Positions 15,907 through 25,200 of a stretch of 64,000 bases of DNA are shown one piece after another (positions within the stretch are counted from its first letter, which is position 1; every line of letters begins with the position of its first letter). Both the position numbers and the translations under genes were made by a program. This DNA is from Brevibacillus brevis (GTDB taxonomy: Bacteria > Bacillota > Bacilli > Brevibacillales > Brevibacillaceae), in assembly GCF_022026395.1 (NCBI RefSeq), contig NZ_CP041767.1, positions 5,686,001-5,750,000 on the forward strand, in the 5' to 3' direction. The notes beneath the pieces were generated by a model that saw nothing but the letters and a program-made list of their open reading frames with translations, had not been told where the DNA came from and searched no databases.

Positions 15907-17958
15907 ATGGAAGTCATTCGCGAAGCCCCATTACTGCGCTATTTGCGTTGGGCTAAGAAATTTGTAAAATTTACCATTATCAGCCTATTATGTTTCTCTT
16001 TTGCCATCTTGCTACTCATTTTGTACTTACGCTCACAACCACTCCCGGAAACGTTTGTGAAGCAAACCACGACGATTTACGCTTCCAATGGAGAGGTTTT
16101 GGATACGATGCACCGTGGCGAAAACCGGATTTCTGTGCCACTTGCAGAGATTTCACCAGCATTGCTTGATGCGACCATCGCTATCGAAGATCGTTCGTTC
16201 CGCGAGCATTTTGGTTTTGATTGGAAACGGTTAGCCATGGCTGCTTATGTCGATGTCGTTAACATGGACATGCGTCAAGGTGCCAGTACCATCACCCAAC
16301 AATTGGCGAGAAATCTGTACCTCAGCTTGGACAAGACCTGGGAGCGAAAAATCAAAGAAGCCCTTCTTGCGATTCAGCTTGAACTGAATTACAGCAAGGA
16401 TGAAATATTAGAAATGTACGTGAATCAGATTTATTACGGTCATTCAGCCTATGGCGTACAAGCTGCTGCCCAAACCTATTTCGGCAAGGACGCCAAAGAT
16501 TTGACGGTAGCAGAGAGCGCCATGCTCGCAGGCATCCCGAAGGGTCCTACTTATTATTCACCGTTTGTCGATTTGGAACGTGCCAAAGCCAGACAAAAGC
16601 TCATTTTGAATGCCATGGAGCGCGACAATCTACTGACATCGAAGGAAGCAGAGCAAGCCTACGCGGAGCCAATCAAGCTGAAACAGCGAGCAAACGAGAA
16701 TGTAACCGAGCCAGCTCCTTATTTCCGCGATTACATCGCGAATTTGGTAAAAAACAAATATGGCATTGACGAAGAAAAATTTATTCATGGCGGTCTGAAA
16801 ATCCACACGACCCTTGATCCAGTTGTACAAAAAAAGGCCGAGGATATTGTTGCTTCTGTCCTACCAAAGAATAATCCGAATTTGCAGGTAGCCCTCGTCG
16901 CCATGGACCCTGCTACCGGCTATATCAAAGCGATGGTAGGTGGACGTGACTACAAGGTGAGTCAGTTCAATCGCGTGCTTGGCAAGCGTCAGCCCGGTTC
17001 CTCCTTCAAGCCGATCATGTATTTGTCAGCCTTGCAAAACGGCTATACACCGCTCACGTTGATGAAAAGCGAACCGACCGTTTTTACCTACGATAACAAT
17101 AAGCAGTACATCCCCGGCAATTTTGGTGGAAAATATGCAAACGCACTGATCAACATGCGTGAAGCAATCAAAACCTCCGACAATATTTATGCCGTCAAGA
17201 CTATTGATTTTCTCGGGCCACAAAAAGTGGTTGATCAGGCAAAGCAATTAGGTATCACCAGCTCGATGCAAGCAGTTCCCTCTCTCGCACTAGGAACTTC
17301 ACCTGTCTCTCCCTTGGAGTTAAACGCAGCTTATGCAGCAATCGTCAACAAGGGACAAGCCGTTAAGCCCATTGCCATCACCTCCATCGAGGACAGCGAG
17401 GGCAACATTTTGGTTGAAGAAAAACCTGAGAAAACACAGGTAGCTGATCCGGTCGCCTCTGCTCTCTTAGTGAATATGATGCAAAGTGTATTTGAACAAG
17501 GCGGTACGGGATATCGCGTAGCTGGCGAAATGAACCGACCGGTAGCAGGGAAAACAGGATCCACGGATTATGATGCTTGGCTGAGCGGATTCACTCCGCA
17601 GCTGGTTTCGACCGTATGGGTAGGTTACGACAAAAATCAAAAGGTCGATGATGTAAAGGAAGGCTATCTGTCCAAAAAAATCTGGGCACAGTTCATGGAA
17701 AGTGCGCTCAAAGGTCAGCCCCCTGCGCTCTTTGACATGCCAGCTGGTGTTGTTTCTGTCTATATCGATCCCGCTTCTGGAAAACTGGCGACCGAGCATT
17801 GTCCGAATCCACAGCTCTTTTATTTCGCCAGTGGAACAGAGCCTCAAGATTACTGCACGGATCACATCCCGACAAATGAGACACCGACACCTTTAAAGCC
17901 GCCAGATTCTTCGACCTTTTGGCAGCGCATGGGCAGTTGGTGGAAACCGAATCAATAA
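15907..17958 (+). CDS. class A penicillin-binding protein (PBP1A family)
   Basis: This 683-residue bifunctional peptidoglycan synthase acts at the outer face of the membrane. There is a membrane anchor at about residues 20-45. The glycosyltransferase 51 domain shows EDRSFREHFGFDWKR and GASTITQQLARNLYL. The transpeptidase domain shows the nucleophile SSFK in PGSSFKPIMYLSAL, the SDN motif and KTGSTD. The start follows AAAGGAGGAGAGG; the frame is open upstream to 15745 without a ribosome site. Position beside speE-speB and ywhD matches B. subtilis pbpG. It is divergent from speE and ends in a strong terminator. Confidence 0.94.
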   Translation: MEVIREAPLLRYLRWAKKFVKFTIISLLCFSFAILLLILYLRSQPLPETFVKQTTTIYASNGEVLDTMHRGENRISVPLAEISPALLDATIAIEDRSFREHFGFDWKRLAMAAYVDVVNMDMRQGASTITQQLARNLYLSLDKTWERKIKEALLAIQLELNYSKDEILEMYVNQIYYGHSAYGVQAAAQTYFGKDAKDLTVAESAMLAGIPKGPTYYSPFVDLERAKARQKLILNAMERDNLLTSKEAEQAYAEPIKLKQRANENVTEPAPYFRDYIANLVKNKYGIDEEKFIHGGLKIHTTLDPVVQKKAEDIVASVLPKNNPNLQVALVAMDPATGYIKAMVGGRDYKVSQFNRVLGKRQPGSSFKPIMYLSALQNGYTPLTLMKSEPTVFTYDNNKQYIPGNFGGKYANALINMREAIKTSDNIYAVKTIDFLGPQKVVDQAKQLGITSSMQAVPSLALGTSPVSPLELNAAYAAIVNKGQAVKPIAITSIEDSEGNILVEEKPEKTQVADPVASALLVNMMQSVFEQGGTGYRVAGEMNRPVAGKTGSTDYDAWLSGFTPQLVSTVWVGYDKNQKVDDVKEGYLSKKIWAQFMESALKGQPPALFDMPAGVVSVYIDPASGKLATEHCPNPQLFYFASGTEPQDYCTDHIPTNETPTPLKPPDSSTFWQRMGSWWKPNQ

Positions 17959-17962
17959 AGAA

Positions 17963-17999
17963 AAAAAGGACGTTTCTCTTGATCGAGTACGTCCTTTTT
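17963..17999 (+). terminator. intrinsic terminator of the PBP gene
   Basis: Perfect arms AAAAGGACGT / ACGTCCTTTT with a 15-base loop run into a T-tract. The A-rich left arm makes it usable on the minus strand for the small gene at 18010 too. Confidence 0.85.
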
Positions 18000-18009
18000 G
18001 ATATACCTA

Positions 18010-18267
18010 TTAACCTAGCGTGCTCTGATTGTCCCCGCCGCCCACGACTCCGTCTCCATCGGCAAAAACATGGTCGTTGACGATTGTAATCAGGCCGGCA
18101 TGATCAAGCTGTTCCAATACTTCGAACAAGCTGTCCCTTTTTCCAGCAGGGAGCTTGCGTACAAAGTTGTTTATCTCGGTCGGAGTCACGTGTGTGCGGA
18201 AATGGACACCACCGTGCCTCACAAAATGATCATGCGATTGTTCATTACCACGGAGATCTTCTTCCAA
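18010..18267 (-). CDS. small hypothetical protein
   Basis: This 85-residue protein starts at a TTG about 9 bases behind AAGGGG. It is rich in His and charged residues. The centre reads HVTPTEINNFVRKL and LEQLDHAGLITIVNDHVF, which could form an amphipathic helical domain; the tail is glycine-rich. No family was recognised. It lies convergent to the PBP gene, with a shared terminator in between. Codon use looks like that of its neighbours, which supports a real gene, but the start codon and function are uncertain. Confidence 0.5.
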   Translation of the reverse strand: MEEDLRGNEQSHDHFVRHGGVHFRTHVTPTEINNFVRKLPAGKRDSLFEVLEQLDHAGLITIVNDHVFADGDGVVGGGDNQSTLG

Positions 18268-18366
18268 TGGGTACCGCCCCTTCCGTCAAACAGTTTGGTT
18301 CAATCCCCATTAGTGTTCCGCGATTTCCCAAAAACTATGATCAGCAATGATAATTATATATAAGAC

Positions 18367-18400
18367 AAACAGGGAAAGAGTGACGGCTCTCTCCCTGTTT
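18367..18400. terminator. stem-loop downstream of ywhD / upstream of the small ORF
   Basis: The 14-base arms AAACAGGGAAAGAG / CTCTCTCCCTGTTT pair with one mismatch around a 6-base loop. There is no clear T-tract on either side. It may end ywhD transcripts 107 bases after its stop. Confidence 0.4.
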
Positions 18401-18409
18401 GCTGACCAA

Positions 18410-18423
18410 GTGTACATGTACAC
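18410..18423. promoter_or_regulatory. perfect palindrome GTGTACATGTACAC
   Basis: A perfect 14-bp palindrome lies in the 240-base gap between the small ORF and ywhD. A second inverted repeat, TGTGAACAA / TTGTTCACA (18456-18464 / 18478-18486), follows. Both look like protein-binding sites, but no regulator can be named. Confidence 0.35.
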
Positions 18424-18507
18424 AATATGGAAATAAGTTTACCTGACTTCAATTGTGTGAACAATTGATTTCACGATTTGTTCACAGACCGTTCACGATT
18501 TCCAACT

Positions 18508-19005
18508 TTAGGACAAATTTTGCTTTAATTCCTCTGTGGAATTCTCATACATCGCTGCGTTATTTTCAATCAAAAGCTTTTTCAAAGCGGCCTTTTCCTT
18601 ATCGGATAGATCGGACAGCATAATACGTCTCTTCATGGAGTAATCCATGCGATTCACATGATCTGCCAAAATTTTGTAGCCCCGACGCGCTTCCCGATCG
18701 ATTTCCATGTAGCACGCAGTTGCCCCTGCATAGTAAGGACCAGCTTCATTGCGATCGACTGTTACCCAAACGAGCCAATAAGGCTTTCCATTTGGTACTT
18801 CTTCTTTATTTGTCGTCCATTTGATGCCCTTTTCTACAGAACTTTTGGCATGCAAGGCACCCATGTCAATGTACGCTTCGTCCCCATCGATTATGACCGA
18901 GGATACAGCATTCAGGTCGAGTACACCTTGACCAAAACCGCCATGTACATCGGTTTTTCCACTCATGATGGTAAAGCCGCCTTTTTTATTATCAAAAATA
19001 TCCAT
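18508..19005 (-). CDS. ywhD: YwhD family protein
   Basis: This 165-residue cytoplasmic protein is recognisable as B. subtilis YwhD. It has TDVHGGFGQGVLDLNAVSSV near the N-terminus, ALHAKSSVEKGIKWT in the middle and a helical C-terminus (LSDKEKAALKKLLIENN). GGAGG precedes the ATG. Family function is unknown. Its closeness to the class A PBP and the polyamine genes is conserved with Bacillus. It is the last of a run of minus-strand genes, 97 bases after a small membrane protein gene. Confidence 0.85.
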   Translation of the reverse strand: MDIFDNKKGGFTIMSGKTDVHGGFGQGVLDLNAVSSVIIDGDEAYIDMGALHAKSSVEKGIKWTTNKEEVPNGKPYWLVWVTVDRNEAGPYYAGATACYMEIDREARRGYKILADHVNRMDYSMKRRIMLSDLSDKEKAALKKLLIENNAAMYENSTEELKQNLS

Positions 19006-19102
19006 TTGAATAACCTCCAGACAATCATTCTCCTTCCTTTATTCTACTCGAAAAGCGTGCGATGACGCAATTTGCCTATGTGCCCAGTTATTTATCCATG
19101 GG

Positions 19103-19420
19103 CTATTGGGTGTTTCGTTTTTTGTTTACGAGCTGGATCATTTTTTCGATACCCCACATGATCAGGATTGTTACGACCGCTGTATGGACCGCCATGGCAA
19201 CCTTCATGACTAACAGTTCACCTAGCATCGTGTCAGAGGGAACAATAAACAGGTAGTACACAAAGCTGATAAAAAGAACACTTAGAAAGATCAACCAGCC
19301 TCGAAAGCCTAGCGTGAAGCGAATGGAAGCGGCGATGAGCAAACCGATCAAAGGCCCCGCAAACATCAATGAAAATACGAAAGGACCGAGTATGAACCAG
19401 ACTATCCAATTATCATCCAT
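19103..19420 (-). CDS. small three-segment membrane protein
   Basis: This 105-residue protein has three hydrophobic segments (FILGPFVFSLMFAGPLIGLL, GWLIFLSVLFISFVYYLFIV and AVHTAVVTILIMWGI) and a basic C-terminal tail. AAAGGG precedes the ATG. It starts 26 bases after the stop of the secreted hydrolase gene, so it probably belongs to the end of the surface operon. No family was recognised. Confidence 0.7.
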   Translation of the reverse strand: MDDNWIVWFILGPFVFSLMFAGPLIGLLIAASIRFTLGFRGWLIFLSVLFISFVYYLFIVPSDTMLGELLVMKVAMAVHTAVVTILIMWGIEKMIQLVNKKRNTQ

Positions 19421-19446
19421 TGTCTTACACCCTTTGTTTTTGATGA

Positions 19447-22233
19447 CTACACATCATTGGAATCCGTAGATTCTTCTACCTCTGTCAGTCCACGCACATC
19501 AAGCACGTAACGTCTTCCTGTTTCTTTGTAACGCTCCGAATCATCTGAAGAAAAGCGTTTGATCAGAAAGCGCGCTGGCTCCTCTCCCTCTACAGCTACA
19601 GTCGGCTGGAATTCCAAGTTTTCACCATCTCGAACATGGATAACAACGATGCGATCGTGATATTCAATTGACAGGTCTTCCCGTACTTCTTTTTTATTGG
19701 CGTCGAGCGTAAAGGTCTGACCGGATTTGTTTATCGTCACTTCAGGAAAGCTTTTGTCATCTTGTGCAATGATGTAATACAGGTAGTCAGCATTTTGGTC
19801 CGGAGCATTGCGCAATCCTGATTGTAATTCCTCATCTCCCTGTAGCAATCGCGTTACTTGGTCGATGACTTCTGGTATGGTCGGCAGTTTGGCGTGTTCG
19901 CCTTTCACGTAGTATCGTTTTTTCATATCCTTCTGGGCGTAATTGGCACTCATATACGGAACGGTACCATCCCCAACGCCAGGATCGAGAATCGGGGACC
20001 ATTCGTTATAAAAAGAATCGTAAAAGTAACCAAGCAGTGTTACTTGACCTGTACCCACGATGGAATACTGGGGAACATTGATCGTTTTGTTATCCCACTT
20101 TTCATGCATTTTGCCGCCATGTTTGACGAGCGGCGCATAGTCGAGGCGAATATTTTTGTCCTTTAAAAATTCATCATAGGTGTAGTACTGAATGTTACTC
20201 CTTTTCAGGAAGCCAACCGTTTCAAAGTATTTTTTAGAGGGTAACAGCTCGTAAACGGCAGGTGCATAAGAGGAAATCACTTTCCCTGTTTCCTCATCCA
20301 GCCAAGGGATCGAAAAATTGTATCCGTGCTTAAGAGCCTGATAGGCCCGTGGAGAGCCAAGGAAGGGTGTGCCCATGTATACGACACGATTCACTTTGCG
20401 CTGGTAGGACACATTGGATAGAAGTGTTTCTTTTACCAAGAGCCCACCCATGCTATGTGCCACCAAATGCACCTGATTTGCCCCACTTGCCTTCAGTGCA
20501 GCGTCGATTTTCTCTTTTAGAAGTTTGGCATTTTTGGTGCTGCTGTAACGCCAATCGTACGGCAGTGCAAATAAGGTGCGGTGCTTTTTGTATCCTGCCT
20601 TCTCCAGTTCCTTTACCATGCTGTAATACTGTTCGGTAAGTTCTTTTAAAAACGGTGCATAGGAAAGATACTCGATGGCATAAAAATCATCTTTTTCCGG
20701 GTGGATCGTCGCATCACGGACGACTGGCTGCACATCTACACTATTTGGCTTGATCGGCTCCAACGAGAGTAGCCGACGGTGTTTAGGATCATTAATACCA
20801 ATGAGACTATCGCCAAGTCCCAACCATATTTCCGATCTCTTTCCATTCTGCTCCACTTCCAGGCGCGATCCACCCACTCCCGGGATCAAGATAACCGGAA
20901 TCGTTCTGTCTCCTATATAAAGACTGTACGAGTTAGCAGTAAATCCCGAGCGTTGGCTGGCCATAACCTTGACTTTGTAGGTTCCAGGATAGGCATTGAA
21001 GATAATATGTTCATCCGAATTTTTCGCTTTCTCGGATCTAGCGACGACTTTTCCAGCCTCGTCGAGGAGAAATACGTCCATATCCATTCCAGTAGGGATA
21101 TCCTTGAGGGAGACCTCCACAGTAGAGGAGAGCTTAATGGATAAGCTGTAAAAATCCACATCCGTCTTTGAATGAAGATTCCCTACGATTTTTCGGTTAT
21201 ACGCATCCAGCTCGTAGGCCTCTTCCATTGTGTCGTTTGGCTCGTATCCATCTGCCTTGCCCCCTCCTTGATCTGCGGAGAAATCAGCTCGCAAGCGGTA
21301 GTAGTAATCTTTCGAAAACGAGCCCTGTTTTCCAACGACCTTGATGTAGTACCATTTGTCTTTTTCAAGTGCCAGTCCTTCGATGAGTTCAGGCTCATTT
21401 CCATGCTGCTCTGAACGGGCAAGCTCCCGTTCCTCCTCATCATACACATACAAATCGTAGTCTTCGTTTGCCCGAATATCTGTGAGGGATATATTCATCT
21501 GTCCATTTGTTGTTCCTCTGATTTTCCAAAAATCAACATCATCCTTGCTGCTAATCTTTCCATGGCTATCCTTTCCATCAAAGAGCCAATCCGATTTGCT
21601 GCCCAAGGTATCATTCGGTTCTACCTCAAAGCGAGCTTCTCGACTGCGCAGTTCCGCTTCTCCTGGCTTATTCTCACCTGAAAATTCCGCATAAAATTCC
21701 TCTGCCAGCCGCGAAAGCTCTTCATCAGTGGCATCCTGCTCCTGTTCTTGTTCTGACTCTTCCGGCGGAGCTGCGTTTTGGTCTTCAATCTCTAGTTCAA
21801 CCAACACTAACGGCTCTCCCTGATCGGCAGCCATTTCATCCCAAGGCGCCTTTTGGATTTTTATTTTTTCTACGGTAGGGTCTATGTGTTCAGGTAACGT
21901 TAGCTCCCAGCTACGTAACGGCTCCTCTGAATCATCTATGAACATCGTTATCTGGATAGGGCTATCATCCGTAGGCATTACAGCGAGGGAAATCTGAGAC
22001 TCCTCGTGAAAAGAACGAGTTTTGCTGTCGCTGCCCTGATTGACAGACAGCTCTACGTTATCCGGAGTACCCGATAATTGTGCTTGAAACCGCACCTCTC
22101 CCTCGTCGATCCATGCCCACGCCTCTTCTACGAATATCTCCGGTTCTTTTGCCCAGCCCTGTTCTACTATATTTCCCAAGCATAAAGCGAATAGGAGAAG
22201 TACACATAGCAAGCGCCGCGTGATTATTCCCAC
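19447..22233 (-). CDS. secreted PPC-domain / LCAT-like alpha/beta hydrolase
   Basis: This ~928-residue exported protein starts at a GTG five bases behind AGGGGGGA; the frame is open to 22293 but upstream starts lack a proper ribosome site. A signal peptide (RRLLCVLLLFALCLG) and an acidic linker (EESEQEQEQDATDEE) are followed by two PPC-type beta domains at about 202-318 and 329-442, each beginning EPNDT. Then comes an LCAT-like lipase/acyltransferase fold from about 445: oxyanion region ILIPGVGGSRLE, LPYDWRYS, and nucleophile Ser594 in HLVAHSMGGLLVKE. The natural substrate is unknown; a lipid or ester at the cell surface is likely. It is co-directional with the SLH and cysteine-module genes upstream. 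Confidence 0.87.
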   Translation of the reverse strand: MGIITRRLLCVLLLFALCLGNIVEQGWAKEPEIFVEEAWAWIDEGEVRFQAQLSGTPDNVELSVNQGSDSKTRSFHEESQISLAVMPTDDSPIQITMFIDDSEEPLRSWELTLPEHIDPTVEKIKIQKAPWDEMAADQGEPLVLVELEIEDQNAAPPEESEQEQEQDATDEELSRLAEEFYAEFSGENKPGEAELRSREARFEVEPNDTLGSKSDWLFDGKDSHGKISSKDDVDFWKIRGTTNGQMNISLTDIRANEDYDLYVYDEEERELARSEQHGNEPELIEGLALEKDKWYYIKVVGKQGSFSKDYYYRLRADFSADQGGGKADGYEPNDTMEEAYELDAYNRKIVGNLHSKTDVDFYSLSIKLSSTVEVSLKDIPTGMDMDVFLLDEAGKVVARSEKAKNSDEHIIFNAYPGTYKVKVMASQRSGFTANSYSLYIGDRTIPVILIPGVGGSRLEVEQNGKRSEIWLGLGDSLIGINDPKHRRLLSLEPIKPNSVDVQPVVRDATIHPEKDDFYAIEYLSYAPFLKELTEQYYSMVKELEKAGYKKHRTLFALPYDWRYSSTKNAKLLKEKIDAALKASGANQVHLVAHSMGGLLVKETLLSNVSYQRKVNRVVYMGTPFLGSPRAYQALKHGYNFSIPWLDEETGKVISSYAPAVYELLPSKKYFETVGFLKRSNIQYYTYDEFLKDKNIRLDYAPLVKHGGKMHEKWDNKTINVPQYSIVGTGQVTLLGYFYDSFYNEWSPILDPGVGDGTVPYMSANYAQKDMKKRYYVKGEHAKLPTIPEVIDQVTRLLQGDEELQSGLRNAPDQNADYLYYIIAQDDKSFPEVTINKSGQTFTLDANKKEVREDLSIEYHDRIVVIHVRDGENLEFQPTVAVEGEEPARFLIKRFSSDDSERYKETGRRYVLDVRGLTEVEESTDSNDV

Positions 22234-22299
22234 AAAAATCCCCCTCATCCTTTTTCTAGCTTTACTGTAGAAAAAGACAGAGCGGGGGTGCAAATATTT

Positions 22300-25200
22300 T
22301 TACTGAGTCGTATGGTTGCGGATTCCTTGTCGTTCCCATGCATTTGCAATGATTCGGAAGGGTAGTTGATAATCTTTTAGCTCGTGCCCTTGCCCGGAGG
22401 CTTTATTTTGATAGGGGAAGCCTTTGTTCACGTCAAAACGAAAGGAAACAGAGTAATAGACTGCGTAGCTCGCATCCTTTTGGAAGCCATGCTGTTTATC
22501 CCCCATCAAAGGCGTATCTACGCCCACTTCACGAGCTCCTAGCTTGGATGCGGAATAGGAGGGGCCTCTCCAGAGCCGAGGAGTCGCTTGTTGCAAGGCT
22601 AACAACGACTGTAACGGCGTTTGGCGTATGCCAGTTTCTGAAATCCACGCCCGCCCAGATGTCACGACGGGAAACTGGTTACTCACAGGATGACGGTGTC
22701 GATCCTGCAGCTCCACTTGTGTCAAGATGCGCTCACCCGCGTAATAATCGTTAGGCTGGCTGTTTGGATACCTGTCTCTGGCATGATACGCTTCCCATTC
22801 AGCTGTATGGCGAATCGAGCCTGTTGCATTAGGCTCAAAGACCTCAAAGGAGCGCTCTCCCCCTTTTACCGTAATGGTATAGCGTCCTGCCATCGTTTTG
22901 GATAGGTTCTGTGGTTCACACACCTCTTCATCTTCGTCGTTCATAGCACAGCTCTCGTAGGACAGCTCAAAATCGACCTGATAATCCATCACGATGACAA
23001 AGCCGTTGATTTCTGCTTTGTACTTTTGCGATTGGAGTACTTGGCGCCAAGTCGTCTGTGTTGGGACCGTAGTTCCTGTGTACACGACCTCAGTGCCTGT
23101 AGATGCACTGCTTACCTGCCATTGCATCGGCACTCCGGGGCCCGTCAGCTTCAGATCGAGCTGTGGTGGTGTATAGACAGCCATACTCTTGGCATCTGAA
23201 ATCCACCCCGGATTCGCAGTGACAGTTACGTTTTTAATATTGTCCCCGCTGACTGCACTCTCCAATTGTGCTTTAAATTGCGTAATTTTCTGATTGATCT
23301 CCTGCTCTGTTTTTTGGAAGCCTTCGTTTATTTTCGTCTGATCTATGACCACGCGAATCGTAGCAGGCTCACGTTCCCACACGCCGTCTGCATGTAATGG
23401 CAGTTTTTGTAGCTGTCGACCGTCACTGTCATAAATCTCCAAGCCAATTTCACCACCATCAAAATCGCCCCCACCGCCAGGCGGCTCCGGAACTTCTCCA
23501 CCGACAATCTTCACTGGCCAAGCCGCACGATTGTCTGTCCAGATCGTCTCGTTTTCCGGCATGGATTTCGCAGGATTGATATGGGCGATAAAATCCTCGG
23601 ATTTTTGCGGATACTTCGTCGGAACCGTGATCTTGCGCACCTCACCCGGCTTGAATTCATTCACGTCCAAGCGAGTTTCCTTTTCTGAGCTAGCCCAGCG
23701 AACAGCCAATTTCGTATCATGCGTTAATTTCCCGGCATTCTTCACGTTAAATGTAATCGTCGCATCGGTTCCTGCAGCTCGAGGGCTCTTCGGATCAATT
23801 TGAAAGCTCGATTTCACAATGAGTAAATTCTCTCCATCCGGTTTTGGATCACCTTTGCCGATTTGCACAAAAAAATGACCGTCGCAGCCGTCACTCTGGG
23901 TTGAATAAAATTGCACCTTGTACAGCCCTTCTAAAAGAAGACCATTTTCGTCTCTCGGGAAATACACCCAGTGGTTATTTGTGGAGCTGTTTGAGCTATC
24001 GAGTGCCTTTCCGTCTCGCTTTCTTTCCCAAGAGCCAGACGCAGGATCAAACCATCTCATCGAAAAGTGACTATCATCCGACAAAAACATCCGAAACCGA
24101 TACTTGTCTCGAATCTCATCTGCTGCTATTTCAATGGTTTCCCCACGTTGGATATCCTTGCTCCACTTCTGATTGTTTCGATCGATTTCTACTGACGCTA
24201 GAATATCCCAGCATTTTTGGTCAGACTCAATGGTGAATCGCACCTCACCTGTACAGCCCGTCTCGGACTCGAACAGCAGTACAATTTCATCGCCAACATC
24301 TACGTTTGCCGGCAACATGAGCCTGAATGGCTCGCCCGCTGCAAGCTTGTCGGTTAACGCTGTTTTTCCACCGGGGCTCTTCCAATACCAAGTACCAGAT
24401 ACCTTCGAAGAAAACGATAGATTGGTATCGTATTGATCTCCAACCTCTGTAAAGTACTTGATGTATACGGGGTCTTTCAGTGTAAAACCTGAGCTGACCG
24501 ATCCGTTCATGCTTTCCCCTTCGGGAGAAAATGGCAGAGGTGGTTCACTATGCACCAAAAACGCAACCTTTTTTTGATCAGCGATTGAGCAGGAAGCATC
24601 TTTTACCACAATCGTTATTTCCCAATTGCATTCAGGTCGCTCCCCCCACTTTGTTCCATCGAAGTTTAGCTTCAGTTTGTACGTTTTTCCTCGCTCGAAT
24701 GGAAAATAGTACGGGTTATGAACATTTCCGTCCGGAAGCTTTAAACTGGAGGAATCATAGGGTCCCCATCTGCCATTATCATTTTCTTTGACTGGCAAGG
24801 TATAGATTTTTCCGTTTGGAAGCGATACATCCCACTTGAGAGATGCCTCCGAGCTATCTCCGTATTTGGTTGTGTATTTGGCTCGGAACGCAAGTGTATC
24901 GAACGGCATAATCTCAATCGTTTCACCGTTTCTTACTGCAGATGCCGATAGCGTAACGATGGGGCATGAGTCTTCGCCGTCTGGCGACTCGACTCTCAAA
25001 TATTTCTCCCAGCACTCTGTTCCATCATCACTGATGTAGACGACTTTTACCCGTCCAGAGCTACCCACCCTACCTGTCGCGACCTTCCGATCCCCATTCG
25101 CTCCAGGCTTCATGTCATAACCATTCATCGTGTATTTTCCTGGTTTATTGGCAGAGAGAGTGATATCGGCATTTTTTTCGACAGCAATATCTGAGCCGCC

